Assembly: GCA_025094145.1 (NCBI GenBank)
Contig: JALLLS010000006.1
Coordinates: forward strand, 682,001-746,000
DNA: 64,000 nucleotides
From: Spinellus fusiger
Lineage: Eukaryota > Mucoromycota > Mucoromycetes > Mucorales > Phycomycetaceae
Reading direction: 5' to 3'
Positions within the stretch are counted from its first letter, which is position 1. Each line of letters opens with the position of its first letter. The notes under the pieces were generated by a model. It was given only the letters and a program-made list of their open reading frames with translations, ran no database searches and had not been told where the DNA came from. The position numbers and the translations under genes are program-made. Shown in pieces: positions 34,851 to 47,457 of this stretch.

Positions 34851-37800
34851 TTAGAGAGAGAAAGGCGCCTGGACGCTTTCCATATAGTTCCCTGGGACAA
34901 GGCCTTTGCTTAGATGCTTGGAGTGGATAGATTCAGCCTCCCACCAGCCATCGCGCTGCTTTCTAAGGATGGCCATCACATCTCCTTGCACAAACGATAT
35001 TTCACTGTCAATCTAAGTTGTGTAAGGAGAACTGGCTTGTCATTGATACCTCTTTACCTTTGCTTCGTAACTCCAGAGAGCCCGTGCTAGTAGAAAGCAA
35101 GTATAAGTGATACAGCAGAAAGAGAAAAAGAGAAAAGAGTCTGCTTACCATAGTGGAGAGGAGGAGGACCATGACTGGCAGGCAAGGGCGATTCGACTGT
35201 AGGCGCCTGTTCAATACTTACAGCTGTAGAGACATGTACAGGCTCAGAGGTCTCCTTTTTGGATTTGTCTTTCTTGCCGAACAGAGCGAGAGAGAATCTA
35301 CTGCCTTTCTTCTCAACGACTGTAGCAGAGGCATCCTTGAGCTTGTTAAGGGCAGACACACTGGCAGGTCGATTAAGATTGCCTGGTGTATGTGCACTTT
35401 GACTTGATGCCGGAGACAGTCCAGGATGGAGCTGGGGACTTGCATTGGTCGTGCCTGGGGTGGAGAACTGGTGCATGCTCTTACTCTGTGGCATGCCAGC
35501 AGTGGACGGTGCACGAGTAACAGATGGTTTGGATTGCCACTCATAGGACTTGCCTTCCTGTCCGTTGTCTTTGAGGTACCCCGTCTGCTGGGGAGGTGTG
35601 GGGAAATGAAGTTGGGCTCTGGCAGAAGCAATGAGGTTCCTGGCTTCGACCGGTGCTGGTGCTGTGGTTGAGTAAGGAAGAGTGTCTGTGTAGAGAGGCG
35701 AATGGGACTTGGAGACAGGAGATGCACGCAAAGAAGATTCCGAGGATAGACGAGATGGCATTGGACTGTCTTGGTACGGAATTGAATCCTGATGGGCTTC
35801 TTGTCGTTTTGGATAGGTATCGATTGTTACAGTTGGGCGAGCAAAGAGTTGTGTGTTTTGTGCACGCACTGGTACTTGTTGTGGACGACGACTGGTAGAG
35901 ATGATCCACTTTTCTTCTTGAGGTGGTCTTGTAGGCCTAGGGTATCTGGCCACTTTCTGACCATCACTATCATTGTCACTATCACTGTCACTGTTGCTAT
36001 TGCTATTGCTATTGCTATTGTTGTTATCATTCTCCACTAACTCTGGAGATGATTTCTCTTTCTTTTTTTCTGTGGTCTCATTCTCCATCACTATGGCTGT
36101 AATTATGGCTGTAGCTGTGGCAGCAGTGTCAATGGCAACGTCCTTAGACAAAGGTAGTGATGATGATGTGGATACACTTGTTATGGGTGGGTTCTCAATG
36201 TCAGCACTGGAGATAGAATGTGACTGTAACATGGATGAGTCAACAGAAGCAACCTGCACAGAGCTTGTTTGTAACAGTACTTCTTGGGGCAATATCTCAC
36301 TCGATAAAGACTGGCTTGACACTGGGATGGCAAGAGATGGTTGTATAAACATTGCATGTACAACTGCTATGTTGTCATTGATATCAGCAGCAGTATCAGC
36401 AGCAGTATCAGCAGTGATATCAGCAGTGATATCAGCAACAGTATCAGCAGCAATATCAGCAACAGTATCAGCAACACTATCAGCAACAGTATCAGCAGCA
36501 GTATCAGCAGCAGTATCAGCAGCAGTATCAGCAGCATACAGCAATAGTGCTTGTAGACATGTCCTTAACACTGATACTGTCCTGTGGAGTGTAGGCATCA
36601 GTGACAATGTTCTTGGAAGAGTCCTCACTTATGAATATAGGCTTATCCGTCTTATCTTTTCCATCAGAATCAATATCACCTTCATTCACGCCAAAGGGTA
36701 TAAATATATTCCTATTTGAACTTGGCTCGGAAGAAGGCGAGTAAGGGCGAGATCCAACATGGTTCAACATTGACTCTACTTCTTCAAAAGCATCCATCAC
36801 ATCTTGGCGGCTTTTTGTCACATTATGGTGGTCTTCTTCTTCCTGTGTCATGCGTGAAAGGACATGGGGCGATTTGTATTGAATGGACTCATAAGACTCA
36901 TATTGCACCAGCTCAGCTGTAGGTATAATGCCTGAATATTTCTCCATAAGCAAGGGACGGTCTTGTTCTACATCAGTGGCCTTTACTGTCACTCTCATCT
37001 TTTCACAGTTCTTCTTGCTGTTAGTGGCCAAACCTGTCTTGTGTCTTCTTTTACCTCATTGTCTACAGCATAAACGGTTGATAACAAATGAACAAATCTT
37101 GAACACACATTTAGTATATAGAAACGAATAGTAGTCATTCTTATGGTCTATGATCAATAGCTTACGTCCATAAACTGTCCTTGATAAAATCAATTCTTGT
37201 TTCTGCCAGGGCCCTAAACTCATCCAATGCTGCCTTCCAATCCCCATTGTACTTTGCTATAATATCATTCTGAGTGTCGACAGCCTCCTTATAAGCAATA
37301 TCTATACAAAATATGTGTTGAGTGAGTGGAATGCATTTTTCTCTATTGATAAGTAAGCTACCTGATGTATGAACAGCATGGGTTGACTCTTCAATGTCTT
37401 GTTTTAATTGCTGCAGTTCCTCCTGGGATAAGTATCCTTTTTGATCTGCCAGATGTTTTTCAAGTTGTTCTAACTGAAGACACTCTCTTCTGAAGATGTC
37501 TCTTGTCTATCAGGCAATTTGTTATAGATCTTCTTCAATGTAGACCCCCTCTTTTTGTTGTTGTTGTTGTTCTACTTACACGCACTACATTCTCATGATA
37601 AGTATTCTTCAACTGACGTGAGCTATCGATGCGCTGTTGTTGCTGTTGGAGAGTAAGCCATCGTCAGTAAGAACACACGGAACTTACTGCTGAGCTTTCT
37701 TCTCGGTGCTCAATCAAGAGGGTGTCCATAGGTTGTTCTAGACGGCGTCTCACTTGATCTGCCAAGTCAATATGGGCTCTTGCTGTGATTTCAAGTACAT

Positions 37801-38196
37801 TGGGAATAGTGGAAAGTGCCTGTCCCAACAATCCCTCCTCAGCATGGCCTTCCAGCACATGGTTGAGTTGTAAGAGACGCTGGCCATACTCTTGTTCTAT
37901 CTGAGCTCTATAGAAAGCATAAGGGGTTGTTTTGTTCTGCTGTTTTACTGTTTTATATATGTATATGTATATGTATGTATATCGATGGGTCTACCTCTGC
38001 CGATAGTATTCTTTGATGTCCTCACAAGTCCGAAGTCCAGTCTTTATGTTCTCAATAGCAATTGTAGACTCGTCCTAGACTCAAGTCAGAACTCCACTCT
38101 GCCTTGTTTCACTGCTTATGGGGTTGTATGTCTCTTCTTCCTCAATCTATTTACCTTAAAAGGCTCTCTTTTGAAAGGCTTCAAGCCAAATAACAT
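34851..38196 (-). CDS. F-BAR + SH3 protein (Cdc15/Imp2/Hof1-like)
   Basis: Exons from the start: 38155-38196, 37995-38074, 37688-37907, 37580-37642, 37362-37506, 37166-37301, about 37044 down to 35149, 35058-35086 and 34851-35012. The N-terminal ~300 residues form an F-BAR domain (TGLRTCEDIKEYYRQR, IEQEYGQRLLQL, a Gln/Glu coiled coil, then ALAETRIDFIKDSLW and NCEKMRVTVKATDVEQD). A Ser/Pro-rich disordered middle follows, then a C-terminal SH3 (ARALWSYEAKIDSEISFVQ, DGWWEAES, GLVPGNYMES). Such proteins bend membrane and recruit actin/septum machinery at the division or growth site. The long exon changes frame near 36.4-36.6 kb at a 9-bp repeat, so an extra intron or a frameshift lies there. Confidence 0.88.
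36380..36540. repeat. 9-bp minisatellite AGTATCAGC in the F-BAR gene
   Basis: About seventeen 9-bp units (AGTATCAGC and variants such as AGTGATATC). On the minus strand they read as an Ala-Asp-Thr-rich repeat in one frame and give stops in the upstream gene frame. The repeat therefore sits exactly where the F-BAR gene must switch frame. Confidence 0.85.
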
Positions 38197-39546
38197 GATG
38201 GTATTCGTTTGTTAGTGGATGTCTTTTATATATATAGTTATATATAGTTATATATTTATATATTTATATATTTATATATTTATACAGGCTTGAAGGGAGA
38301 AAGAAGGAAAAGAAACAGCCAGACACAGGTAAGTTATTTTACCATTCACTTTTTTACTATGTCAAGAAACTTTTTTTTTTTGCTGCTGCATTTAAATTCC
38401 AAATCAGAAAATGAAATAAAAAGGTAAGAGTGGTGCGATGATTGAACCTGCAGCCGTGCATTCACTCCAAGCCAATCATAGAAGCAGATTAGCAAGGCAA
38501 TGTTGATAACCACCTTTTGGGACAGAAACACTGCTTTCCTTCAGTGTCCAGTTTATTATTATTTATTTTATTATTTTGGGGGAGAGAGAGTTGAGTGACT
38601 TTATTTCTTATCCAATACATTTGCCCAAGTTATATATGCCTTTTTATCTAATGATTCTTCTCTCTTCTCTCTTCTCTCTTCTCTTTTCTCTAGTATGTAG
38701 CACCACAGGAATATCTGCCCAATAAGAGTCGCTGGCTAGAACTCGCTGTAGATGTACACCTGCATTATCAAAGTAGATTAGAGTAGAAAAAGAAACCACC
38801 TTCCATGCCAAGACAGAACATTCTGCCCTCAAGTGGTGCCCTATTCCTGGGTAGAGAAGTGTGGGATGAGGAAAATAAAGGAAAACCACGGATCTACGTA
38901 AAGCTAGCGCCATGCACAATGCATAGAAACACAGGGAGAGTCAAAGCGATGGCTCCTCTCATATTAGACCAATGAAAATGCAGGATAGATTATTGGCCAT
39001 ACACTGTGTCTCCTTACCTACCTTATTACGGTGAGGACTGCTCTCCACACACAGGCACTCGTTAGCGCATTGGCACGGATGGACACACAGCGTGCATTCA
39101 CTAACCCGTGATATATCAATAGAAGAACCACGTGAATATACGCCATGGATTGGACTCTAGTTTCTCACCAAGAACACCTGGCAGACTCCAAACAGACAGA
39201 GAAAAGAAGACAGAGAAAAGAAGCAGAAGGGTTGACTTGCTTGTGGGTCATCTTTGAATAGAAATCAACAATCACTTTTGGCATATGTATCTATTGATTT
39301 ATCAGTGGTCTCTGTCTACACCACTGTATAAAAAGGGGCTCTTTATGCACAGTGCGTGGACAGAATTGAGTGCCGCTAGAAAGATGGAGAATAGACACCT
39401 GTGTTCTTATTGACAGAATTAAGATTCCTACTAATTGTTTCGAGTGATCTATAATTGTCTCTCATTGCCTCCAATGATCTTGCATCGTCTTTAATGAAAT
39501 GAGCTATAATTACTTGTGAATTGGCTCAAGAGACACTAGAAGAACA
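38197..39546. other. Intergenic with weak coding signals
   Basis: An AT-rich 10-bp repeat (ATATTTATAT-type) lies at 38226-38284. Around 38696-38788 the + strand has a pyrimidine-rich TCTCTAG acceptor followed by an open stretch YVAPQEYLPNKSRWLELAVD ending at TAG. It looks like a terminal exon, but I found no convincing 5' exon and no family. Nothing else is supported. Confidence 0.4.
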
Positions 39547-39547
39547 C

Positions 39548-39556
39548 TATATATAG
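39548..39556 (+). promoter_or_regulatory. TATA box candidate
   Basis: TATATATAG lies 39 bp before the ATG at 39595, with a GAGAGAGGTACACAG leader between. Good spacing for a TATA element of the small gene downstream. Confidence 0.5.
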
Positions 39557-39594
39557 AGAGAGGTACACAGAGGAAATAGTCTTTCTTTCTTAAC

Positions 39595-39795
39595 ATGGAT
39601 CCTGGACACTCTCTTCTTCAACACATCAAAACCATTCCTAATCTTATCAATGAGGATCCAAACACAGTGACACCCGAGAACACTGCCTTTAAGGATATTC
39701 CTTGGAGCGAGCTGACATCTGCATTTCAAGGCAAAGGATCCACTACACAAGAAGTACCTGAAAAACAACACCAAGAAGAATTAACCACTTCCTAG
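39595..39795 (+). CDS. Small intronless protein, 66 aa, unknown function
   Basis: The frame starts MDPGHSLLQHIKTIPNLINE, has a central FKDIPWSELTSAFQGKG and ends in a Gln/Glu-rich tail (EVPEKQHQEELTTS). It is soluble and mildly acidic, with no membrane segment and no cysteines. A TATA box sits at suitable distance upstream, and the codon usage looks like a real gene rather than the surrounding AT-rich spacer. No family is recognised. An upstream transcript model or expression would be needed to be sure. Confidence 0.5.
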   Translation: MDPGHSLLQHIKTIPNLINEDPNTVTPENTAFKDIPWSELTSAFQGKGSTTQEVPEKQHQEELTTS

Positions 39796-40129
39796 GCCCT
39801 GTGTTGGTATTCTGTAGGCACTCCACTGTCCTATATCTTTTGGTAGAAGGAAAAGAACATGGCTACATTTATCACTCTCAACCACACATACTCTTTCTTC
39901 TTCTTTTTCTTTTATTCATACCGTTATAGTTTATATATTGTTTTGTTTTGTTTTGTTCTGCTTGAGAGTAGATCACTCTTCATTGATATAACCATGTCAT
40001 GACTACTCAGTGGATAGAAAAAGACAAGGCTACCAAGATAGACTGTTGAATAGACTTAGAAACAGGTGATTATGCCACAGTGTGTTTGATAGATCTAAAG
40101 CAACAGAGTGAGTCATTGAGGTTCGCTTT
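39796..40129. other. Convergent spacer between the small gene and NOT1
   Basis: 334 bp with no gene. It holds a TTTTG pentamer run (39940-39960) and the presumed 3' ends of both genes. Confidence 0.5.
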
Positions 40130-43024
40130 TTATTTCTCTTTACTACTACAGTGATTAGTATTAGTATTGTTATTATTATACCTAGAGACATTATCAAAAA
40201 GACGCTCAATGTCAGGAGAACAGCGAATAAACTCATGTTTCCAGAAACTCGGGTCTTTGATCAACTCAATAAAGGAGGCCAACAGTCCCCAAGGATGTGG
40301 ACGGTTCACAATCAATCGCTCCAATAGAACCCTAGTGTGAACTGTTGATCAATAGACATAGGAGGGCATGACAGATAGATCCATCCTTTTCTTTCTTTCT
40401 TTTACCTTGTAATCTGCTCCTTGACAGTTTCTGACTGTTTATCAAATAAATACAGCAATGCCTTACTAAAGAAGTGGGTGTGGCTGTTTGGATATCGCAA
40501 ATGATCTGCAATGGCATTCAGTAAAAGATAGCGGCCTAGACATAAAAAACATAAAAGACATAATAATAAAAGGCATAAAAAAACAAATGAATATAAACGT
40601 CAGAAACATCATTTACAAGAAAATAGAAACATCTGTTCTTTCTTACCTTGTGGCTCCATATGAGAAAGCATAAACTGGAATACAGTCACAGCAGCATTCT
40701 CCTTCATTGGAGCATTGGCACAGGAAGAAGATGTTGTCCTTGAGCCAATATAAAGCACAAAAGAAGTCAGAAATTCCTGACATGCAATTGTGTCTCCTGT
40801 AGTATTGTTAATGTGTTCCATGATAGAGTCAAGAAACTGGATGTCTTGGCCTTGGCTCTTTGTATAAGCATCAATAGCTGCCTTTACATTGTTTTCTAAC
40901 AAGATGACTTGGTAGCCTTCATCCAGCACAGGCTCCTCCTTGTATTCTAATATACTCTCCAGCTGAAGATCAGGTGTAAAGGGATCAGGCAAGTGCATCA
41001 CACGAGGAAACGCACTGAGCACCAGGTTGCGCAACTGGATACACGAGTGAGGAATGGCCTGTACAAATACCATGTAATTGTTGCAGAAGAATTCAGGGAA
41101 ATCATGGAGAAGTACAACAAGAACACGCAGAGTGCCTCTGTAGAATGTCTTTGTTGCATTCTGAAGAGACCGCTTTTCAAGAAGAGGACCAAGGAATTTG
41201 AGAAGAGAGAGAACAAGGCCTTGGCACATGGTCCAACCTTTACTGTCATTCACCACCATGAGCTGAGGAAGGAAATTGCGATGAGAGATGAGCTGTAGCC
41301 AAGAAAAGGCAAATCCGGGAAATTGAATCGGCTGTAAAGTGTAAAATGCATCACTAAAAGAAATGAAAAAAGAAAAGGAGGAAACATTGGCTGTGAGTAT
41401 TTTCATAGTTTCATAGTTTCATAGTTTCATAGTTTCTTTCTTACCTAAAGGCTATCATCATACTGGAATCTGTGGAATGAATGTCAAGTTTATTTACTTC
41501 TGTAAACAGAGAAGACAATAAACGTAGGAATGGTTTTTGATCAAAGTTGGTGCCTCTTCTTTCATGGTGGTTGGCCAGCACAAGAATGATCACAGAAAGA
41601 GCATCACTCAGGAGTTTGACTTTGGCTTTTTGATCTTCACCACCTTCCATGGCAATCATACTGCTCACTAGTTTAGAGAACTGATCAATCATAGAAGCAA
41701 CACGTCCTTGGTGAGATACGCTGTTGGGACTAAAGGTGACATAATAATTGACACATGTCTCTATGCATAATCTGAAGAAGAAGTATTTTCCCTCTTCACT
41801 TTGGGTTGTTTTTAGTACCTAGAATAAACAGTGGATAGAATGTCAATTCAGTCTGTGATGAGCAGGGTAGATGCTGGAAGTAAAGATATCTTACCTTTTG
41901 TGTAAGAGTAGAATACAAAGACTGGGGTCCCATAGGATAATGACATAAACGGATCCATTGAGCAAGCAGCATTCTTAGCTCAAGACAATCCACTTTAAGT
42001 GGGATTTCTTCATAGGGAAGACTGAACTGTTTCTTCAGGTTCTTCATCAGTAGTAAAACACTACAAGAATAAAGGTAAGAAAACAGACAAAAAAAAAGAA
42101 AAAGAAAAAGAAAAAGAAAAAGAAGAAAGAAAGAAAGAAAAAGGGATCTTCTTGTATCCACTGTCCAGTCCAATGTTACCTTTCTGGTGCCTCTTCTTCT
42201 TTCACCAGCTTATCAAGGGCAGCTACTGTAAGAATATGATCCTCCAGACAGGTTACAGGGGTGTTGGTTAATAAGCATAAACGAATAAGGTGGGTGGAAA
42301 ACTCAATGATACTGTCAGCTTTCACAGTAATCAATTTAGCCAGTTGTACGTCATACTCTTCCAAGGGCAACAGTTCATAACGTATTAACATGGCTATTAC
42401 TGGAGCATTGTATTTTCGCTAAGCATTTATGCGTACAAGAAAAAGAAGCAAAAGAAGAAAAGGTAAGCAAAAGAATAAACAATAAAGAGACCACTGTCTC
42501 TTTTCATTTTACCTCATCATCTGCATACACCAACCATGCCAGTGCTTCTTTTGCTGCTTCTCCTGACAAGTCAAAGAGAGATTGCAAAAATGCAGTATAA
42601 ATCTCTAGTGCAAATGTAGTGACACTTTGATAAAGCATAGCAATAACTCTTTCTGAAAACAATATCACTGTCTTCAAAGGATTTGTGCTTTGAGACATCA
42701 TCACTGGCATTTGACGAATAAGTAGACATATAGCATGGTTGGGTGGTAATTGAGCACAGTTTGGAATAGTTGACTGTTGGATTTGTCTATTCAGTTCTAC
42801 CCAGACTTGCTATTCAGCCAAGATATATGTCAAAAAGATGATAAACTGCCATGCAATGTTGGATATTTACCTCTAATTTCTCCATAATGCCATCTTGAGC
42901 AGGTTCTCTCGAGAGACGTAATGCTTCTCTTTGATGATCTTTGTCATGGTGGGTTAGAGAAGATGTATCAGTAGATACTCTTACCTGTAAATATGTCATG
43001 GAAAGTGTCGTAAACTTGCATCTA

Positions 43025-43065
<41 letters not shown>

Positions 43066-46000
43066 GATGAGTGGGTGGATACTTTCCTAGAAGAGAGAAA
43101 CTTATTAGAGTGCTTCTCTTACCTGTTTTTGGGTGATGTTGGAGGTGGGTTGTAGTGATTCAGGAAGATTTATCTTTCTTGAAGAGCCATAGTTTGCATC
43201 ATGATAACCACCTGTAATACCACGCTAATAGGAATAAGAGACAGATAAACAGACAATGATGAGTATATTTGTTATATATATATATAAAAACAAGGACGTT
43301 GATTCTTTACCTCTCTGTGCGTTATTCTACTTGTATAGGCTGCTAAAAGGACATTATCAATATCAAGAGCTACTTTTGTCTGTGCAATATGCTCTGTAAA
43401 CCAGCAGACAATATCAATGTTATCCGCAGCAACAAGAGCACTGATTTCTTGAGCAAGCGACTATCCACCGTGTAGTGTAGTATACAAGAAGAATAAGAAT
43501 GAGGAATATAAGTATGTATTTATATCAGCAAGATAGATCAACATTGAATAAGACAGCCTCACCTCAGGTAGACCAATATGAATCAAATGCATTTGAATAG
43601 CTGATAGTATACTTTTATACAATGCATCTTTACAAGTAGCCACAGCCAGATTAGCAGCCAAAGGTTGTACCATGGCATGAGCAGCCTTTCTTAATTTAAC
43701 TTCTTCTGCCTCAGTAGCAAAGTCCTTGAGAACAAGTTCTTTTGTGGATGCCACAACAATATTACAAGAAGTAGCAATCACAGGAGGAACTACCTAATGA
43801 ATTTCACCCCATGGGTTTTTTTTTCTTTCCTTCATCAATACTATCCCACAAATAAAATCTATAATATACTATTACCTCTTCAAAAGCCTCTGAAATGGCA
43901 CGAAAGATGGCTGCTTTGGCTACAGGCTGCTTCAGCATGAATTCGGCAATAGCAGGTCCAAACTGAAGTTTTGCTAACAATAGTGTAAGATCCACCTCAG
44001 GAATTCCCTCTAGTATCACAAACATGCCATGGGATTAGGGATGAATTAGAACATGACATGACTCATTTTACCTGTTAGTGCGTTAGACACACTTTCAATA
44101 TGTTCTAATTGTTGCTTGATAAGACGTCGGTTTTCGTCATCTATATCAATACCGGGAGGTAGCCTTTTCTTTAACAGTGACGATGGTTCTGTGTCTAGGG
44201 TCCCAGAAGAAAGAAGAGGGTTAGTTGTGTTGTACATGTAGCATCATAGTATTGTTACCATTCAAGTTAACATCCAATGCCTTGTACACAATTTCAATTT
44301 CAAACTTTAGCACAAGCTTCATGTTATCCTTCCAGTACAGCTCGGCCAACAGTTTGAGAATACTCATGATCCATGGATTGGGTGGTTTGAATATTTTACT
44401 CTCACTGGCATGTTGTAATACTTTACAAGTAAGAGGAATAGCTACCGTAAGACGGTCTCTGTCATAAGCATCTAACAATAAATCCTACATTTGATGAATG
44501 GATTTGTTCACGGAATATATTTATCTATCTACTCGTCTATCTACTCGTCTATGTATCAATAGATGAATACAGCTATGTCTCTAGTGTTGGGTGCAGCTAC
44601 AGACTCATCTCTCTCTAATAAATCTAATCTATCTATGGACATGTCTATCTATAGAACTACTCTATTGATTTATTTACCTTGAACGACAGATCTTTGTGTC
44701 GAATAGGTTTATTCCTACCCAGTGTCATTCTCCCCAACCAACTTCCCAAGTGCTTCAATATGCTTTTATCAGCTGTAGCATCTGTGATACTGTCAGACTG
44801 TAACAGCAACTTGATGCTGTTATAGGTCTCTTCCACTACAATATCCACTAATGTCACCATGTCTAAACTTTTTAATAAAGAAGAATACAGTTCATGATTG
44901 TTGGGTTCAATGCTCACACGACGGACGACAAGATAATGTCCAAACCATTCCCATGTTGACTCTTCCAGCAACTGGGCTAACTCTGTCTTTTTGCTCTCCA
45001 TATTAATGATGGAGAGATTGTTGATCAAGAAAGACACACGCTCCTGCACTTTTATACTAGGTGCCTGGACAGCTGTGTCAGAAAAGGTGTCCAGCAAGAC
45101 ATCTGCTGTGGCTCCCTTTTCCTTCCCATGGCCTGGGGGTTCTCTAGGGCCAATGCCATGGTGGGGTGGTTCTGTCGTGCCAGATGAATGGAGTGACAGC
45201 TGTTCAAGTGTAGTGGTAAGGGTCTCTGTCCAACGAGAAGAGCTGCGTAGTGCATCAATGCGTGAGAGAAGAAGAGTGTACTGGGGCCATTCAGGCAGTC
45301 GATCTTTGAACTGTGCAAGGGCATGAGAGCCAAAGTTGAACATTTTGGAGTGGGGTGGGTCGTTGAGGGCGTCTAGGATGTATTTGAGAGAAGAGCGCAA
45401 CAGATCAAATGAGACAGAGTGCTGATGAATCAAGAGTCCCAGCAGTTCTCCTGTAGCCATCAGTTCATTGTCAGGGTATTGGTTAAAGAAGCGTGCTTCA
45501 TCTAACTAAATACCGAAGCAATGACAATAGGCAGAAGAAGAAAAAAGGCAAACAAAAGGAATCAATGAATCAATGCATAAGAGATGGAAAAAAAAGGTAT
45601 GGAGATAAACACACACTTACCAGGGTATGGAGCGTACAGTGAAAGAAGTCTATTTGGCGTTGTTCTTTTGACTCTTGGCATGCCTTGAGAACAGTAGCAA
45701 ATCGAGTGGCACTGATGTTGTTGGTGTAGAGTCTCTCGAAATAGATACGCACCATCTCTTCTACTTCAGGTGAATAGGATCGATCATTGTCTCCTTGTTC
45801 TGTGTTGGTACTCTTCTCTACGTCTAGTCTAGTATCTCCTAGCTGTGGGTACAACTGAGTACAAATCTGAACAAGTTTTCCGATCTTGGCAGATTCACCC
45901 GAGGGCATAGGTCTATGTAAATAGAAAGAAAAAGAGGTTATTCTTTTTCTTTTTCTTTTTATACATCTCTTTTTCTATAGATTACCTTTGTGTTAAGACA

Positions 46001-46269
46001 TGGAAGATGGTCTTTATCACCTCCATAGAGAGTTGTAAAGTTGGCAAATGGGTTGTGCCTGATCTTCGTGACATTTCAATTGCACATTTTGTTTCCAGGA
46101 ATCCAATGCATGCTACAACAAACGGAATGCCTTTGGCTGATACTCTCTCATTGAGCCACTTTTCCATATTCAAATGCTGTCTTCTAGCTGCCAATGCTGC
46201 CATATCCAGTACAAAGAAAGGTGCATCTGTTCGAAGGATATGGGAGAGGATCTAAGTTCCATCCATAAG

Positions 46270-46303
<34 letters not shown>

Positions 46304-47457
46304 CTGACATACCTTTGCTTCTTGTGATAGATCCAAAATACGAGAGATGGAGGTTGGATCTTTTTTGTACATATCAAGAAACCCTTCTAGTAAGAGGGCT
46401 GGATTGATATTCCACAGCAGTACCATTACCAACACAGAATTAGCGTGTCCAATGACAAAGAGATGAAAGAGTCTTAAGAGCAAATCTCGGTTGTGTTCAT
46501 GCTTTATAGGCTATAGGCAGTCCATCAATATGGGTGTGTTTGTATTTATGTTTGTTTGGAAACCCACCTGAATCTGTGCCAGTCCAAGTAAGAGTAGTTC
46601 AGGTGCTTGAAGAACAAGTCTATCCATTAACAATCGCAAGTCTTCTGTAATGGCTGTATCTTTAATTTCCATCAAAGCCTCCAATAGATCCAAACAATTG
46701 AGCTGTTGTGATGCCAAATGAAGCAAAGTAGTACGCATACTCATTGGTAGTGCCTGAATATGAGAGGTCTGAAGAATCTTTCTCAGTGGTAGCTGTGTAA
46801 GATCCAATACATCAGGAGAGCCATAGACCATCTGATACAGAACACTTAGTTGTGCCCTTGCATTTCTCCATGGCTGCATGAATGTATGAACTGGGAAAGG
46901 AAGGTGGGTATCCTTTAGTAGGTGAGTGTAGAATGTAGAGTGTGTGGATAGATACATTGGTAAACAGAAAGAGAACCATTAGACAAGAAGAGACAGGCCT
47001 AGTATAGAATAACTTACCTTTTGGCTGCAATACCATGCATTCACTAGTAGTTTGAATCCTATAGCATCGTAGACAATAAACTCTGGACTGTCGAGCTCAT
47101 TCATCACTGCCTTCCAATCCAAGTCGGGTGCCTACCAAAAAGAGAGAGAGAACACGCCTAGAGTTAAGAGAAGAAGAAGAGAGAAAAAGGACAGGTTCTC
47201 TTGGCTATTCCACAGGGCTTTACCTTTTTCTTGGCAGCTACTACAAAATTCTCCACTTCCCAAGTAGAACCGTCGTTTGTAGAATGAGGAAGTGTGTGTG
47301 TCTGTACCATCATGATAAGGACGCGTGCTACCGTCATAGCATTGACTTGTTTGTTTTCCATGACCCGCATGGCGTCTTCTGGTGTGCTGCAAGAGGAATA
47401 TCCTTGTTCGAATATCACTTTGCTTAACTCCACTCCATCGGTTGTTGGTCTTGACAT
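40130..47457 (-). CDS. NOT1: NOT1/CNOT1, scaffold of the CCR4-NOT complex
   Basis: A large gene of roughly twenty exons and an estimated 1,900 or so residues. In order: an N-terminal HEAT block ([56 protein letters not shown]); the MIF4G domain that binds the CAF1 deadenylase (45.0-44.2 kb: [59 protein letters not shown]); a CAF40-binding DUF3819 region (~44.2-43.3 kb); and the C-terminal NOT1 superhelix that docks NOT2/NOT3 (41.4-40.1 kb, ending [20 protein letters not shown] and [10 protein letters not shown]). Introns carry (AAT)n at 43025-43062 and (CT)n(GT)n at 46270-46302. The start is uncertain: the first ~200 residues of human CNOT1 have no counterpart here. Confidence 0.93.
43025..43062. 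repeat. (AAT)n microsatellite in a NOT1 intron
   Basis: Twelve or so AAT units within the intron following the exon that starts near 43000. Confidence 0.9.
46270..46302. repeat. (CT)n(GT)n compound microsatellite in a NOT1 intron
   Basis: A CT run passes directly into a GT run. On the gene strand this is an AC/AG-rich intron start. Confidence 0.9.

Noticed and set aside
35973..36719. 248-codon + strand frame with VSAAVSAAV repeats
   Set aside because: Antisense of the F-BAR/SH3 gene; created by the 9-bp repeat and low-complexity coding sequence.
38420..38531. tRNA-like GGTTCAATC segment on the minus strand
   Set aside because: The stems flanking the putative T-loop do not pair and no anticodon arm could be folded.
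45052..45333. Frames on both strands inside the NOT1 MIF4G region
   Set aside because: Shadows of the NOT1 coding sequence, which matches the family across the whole interval.
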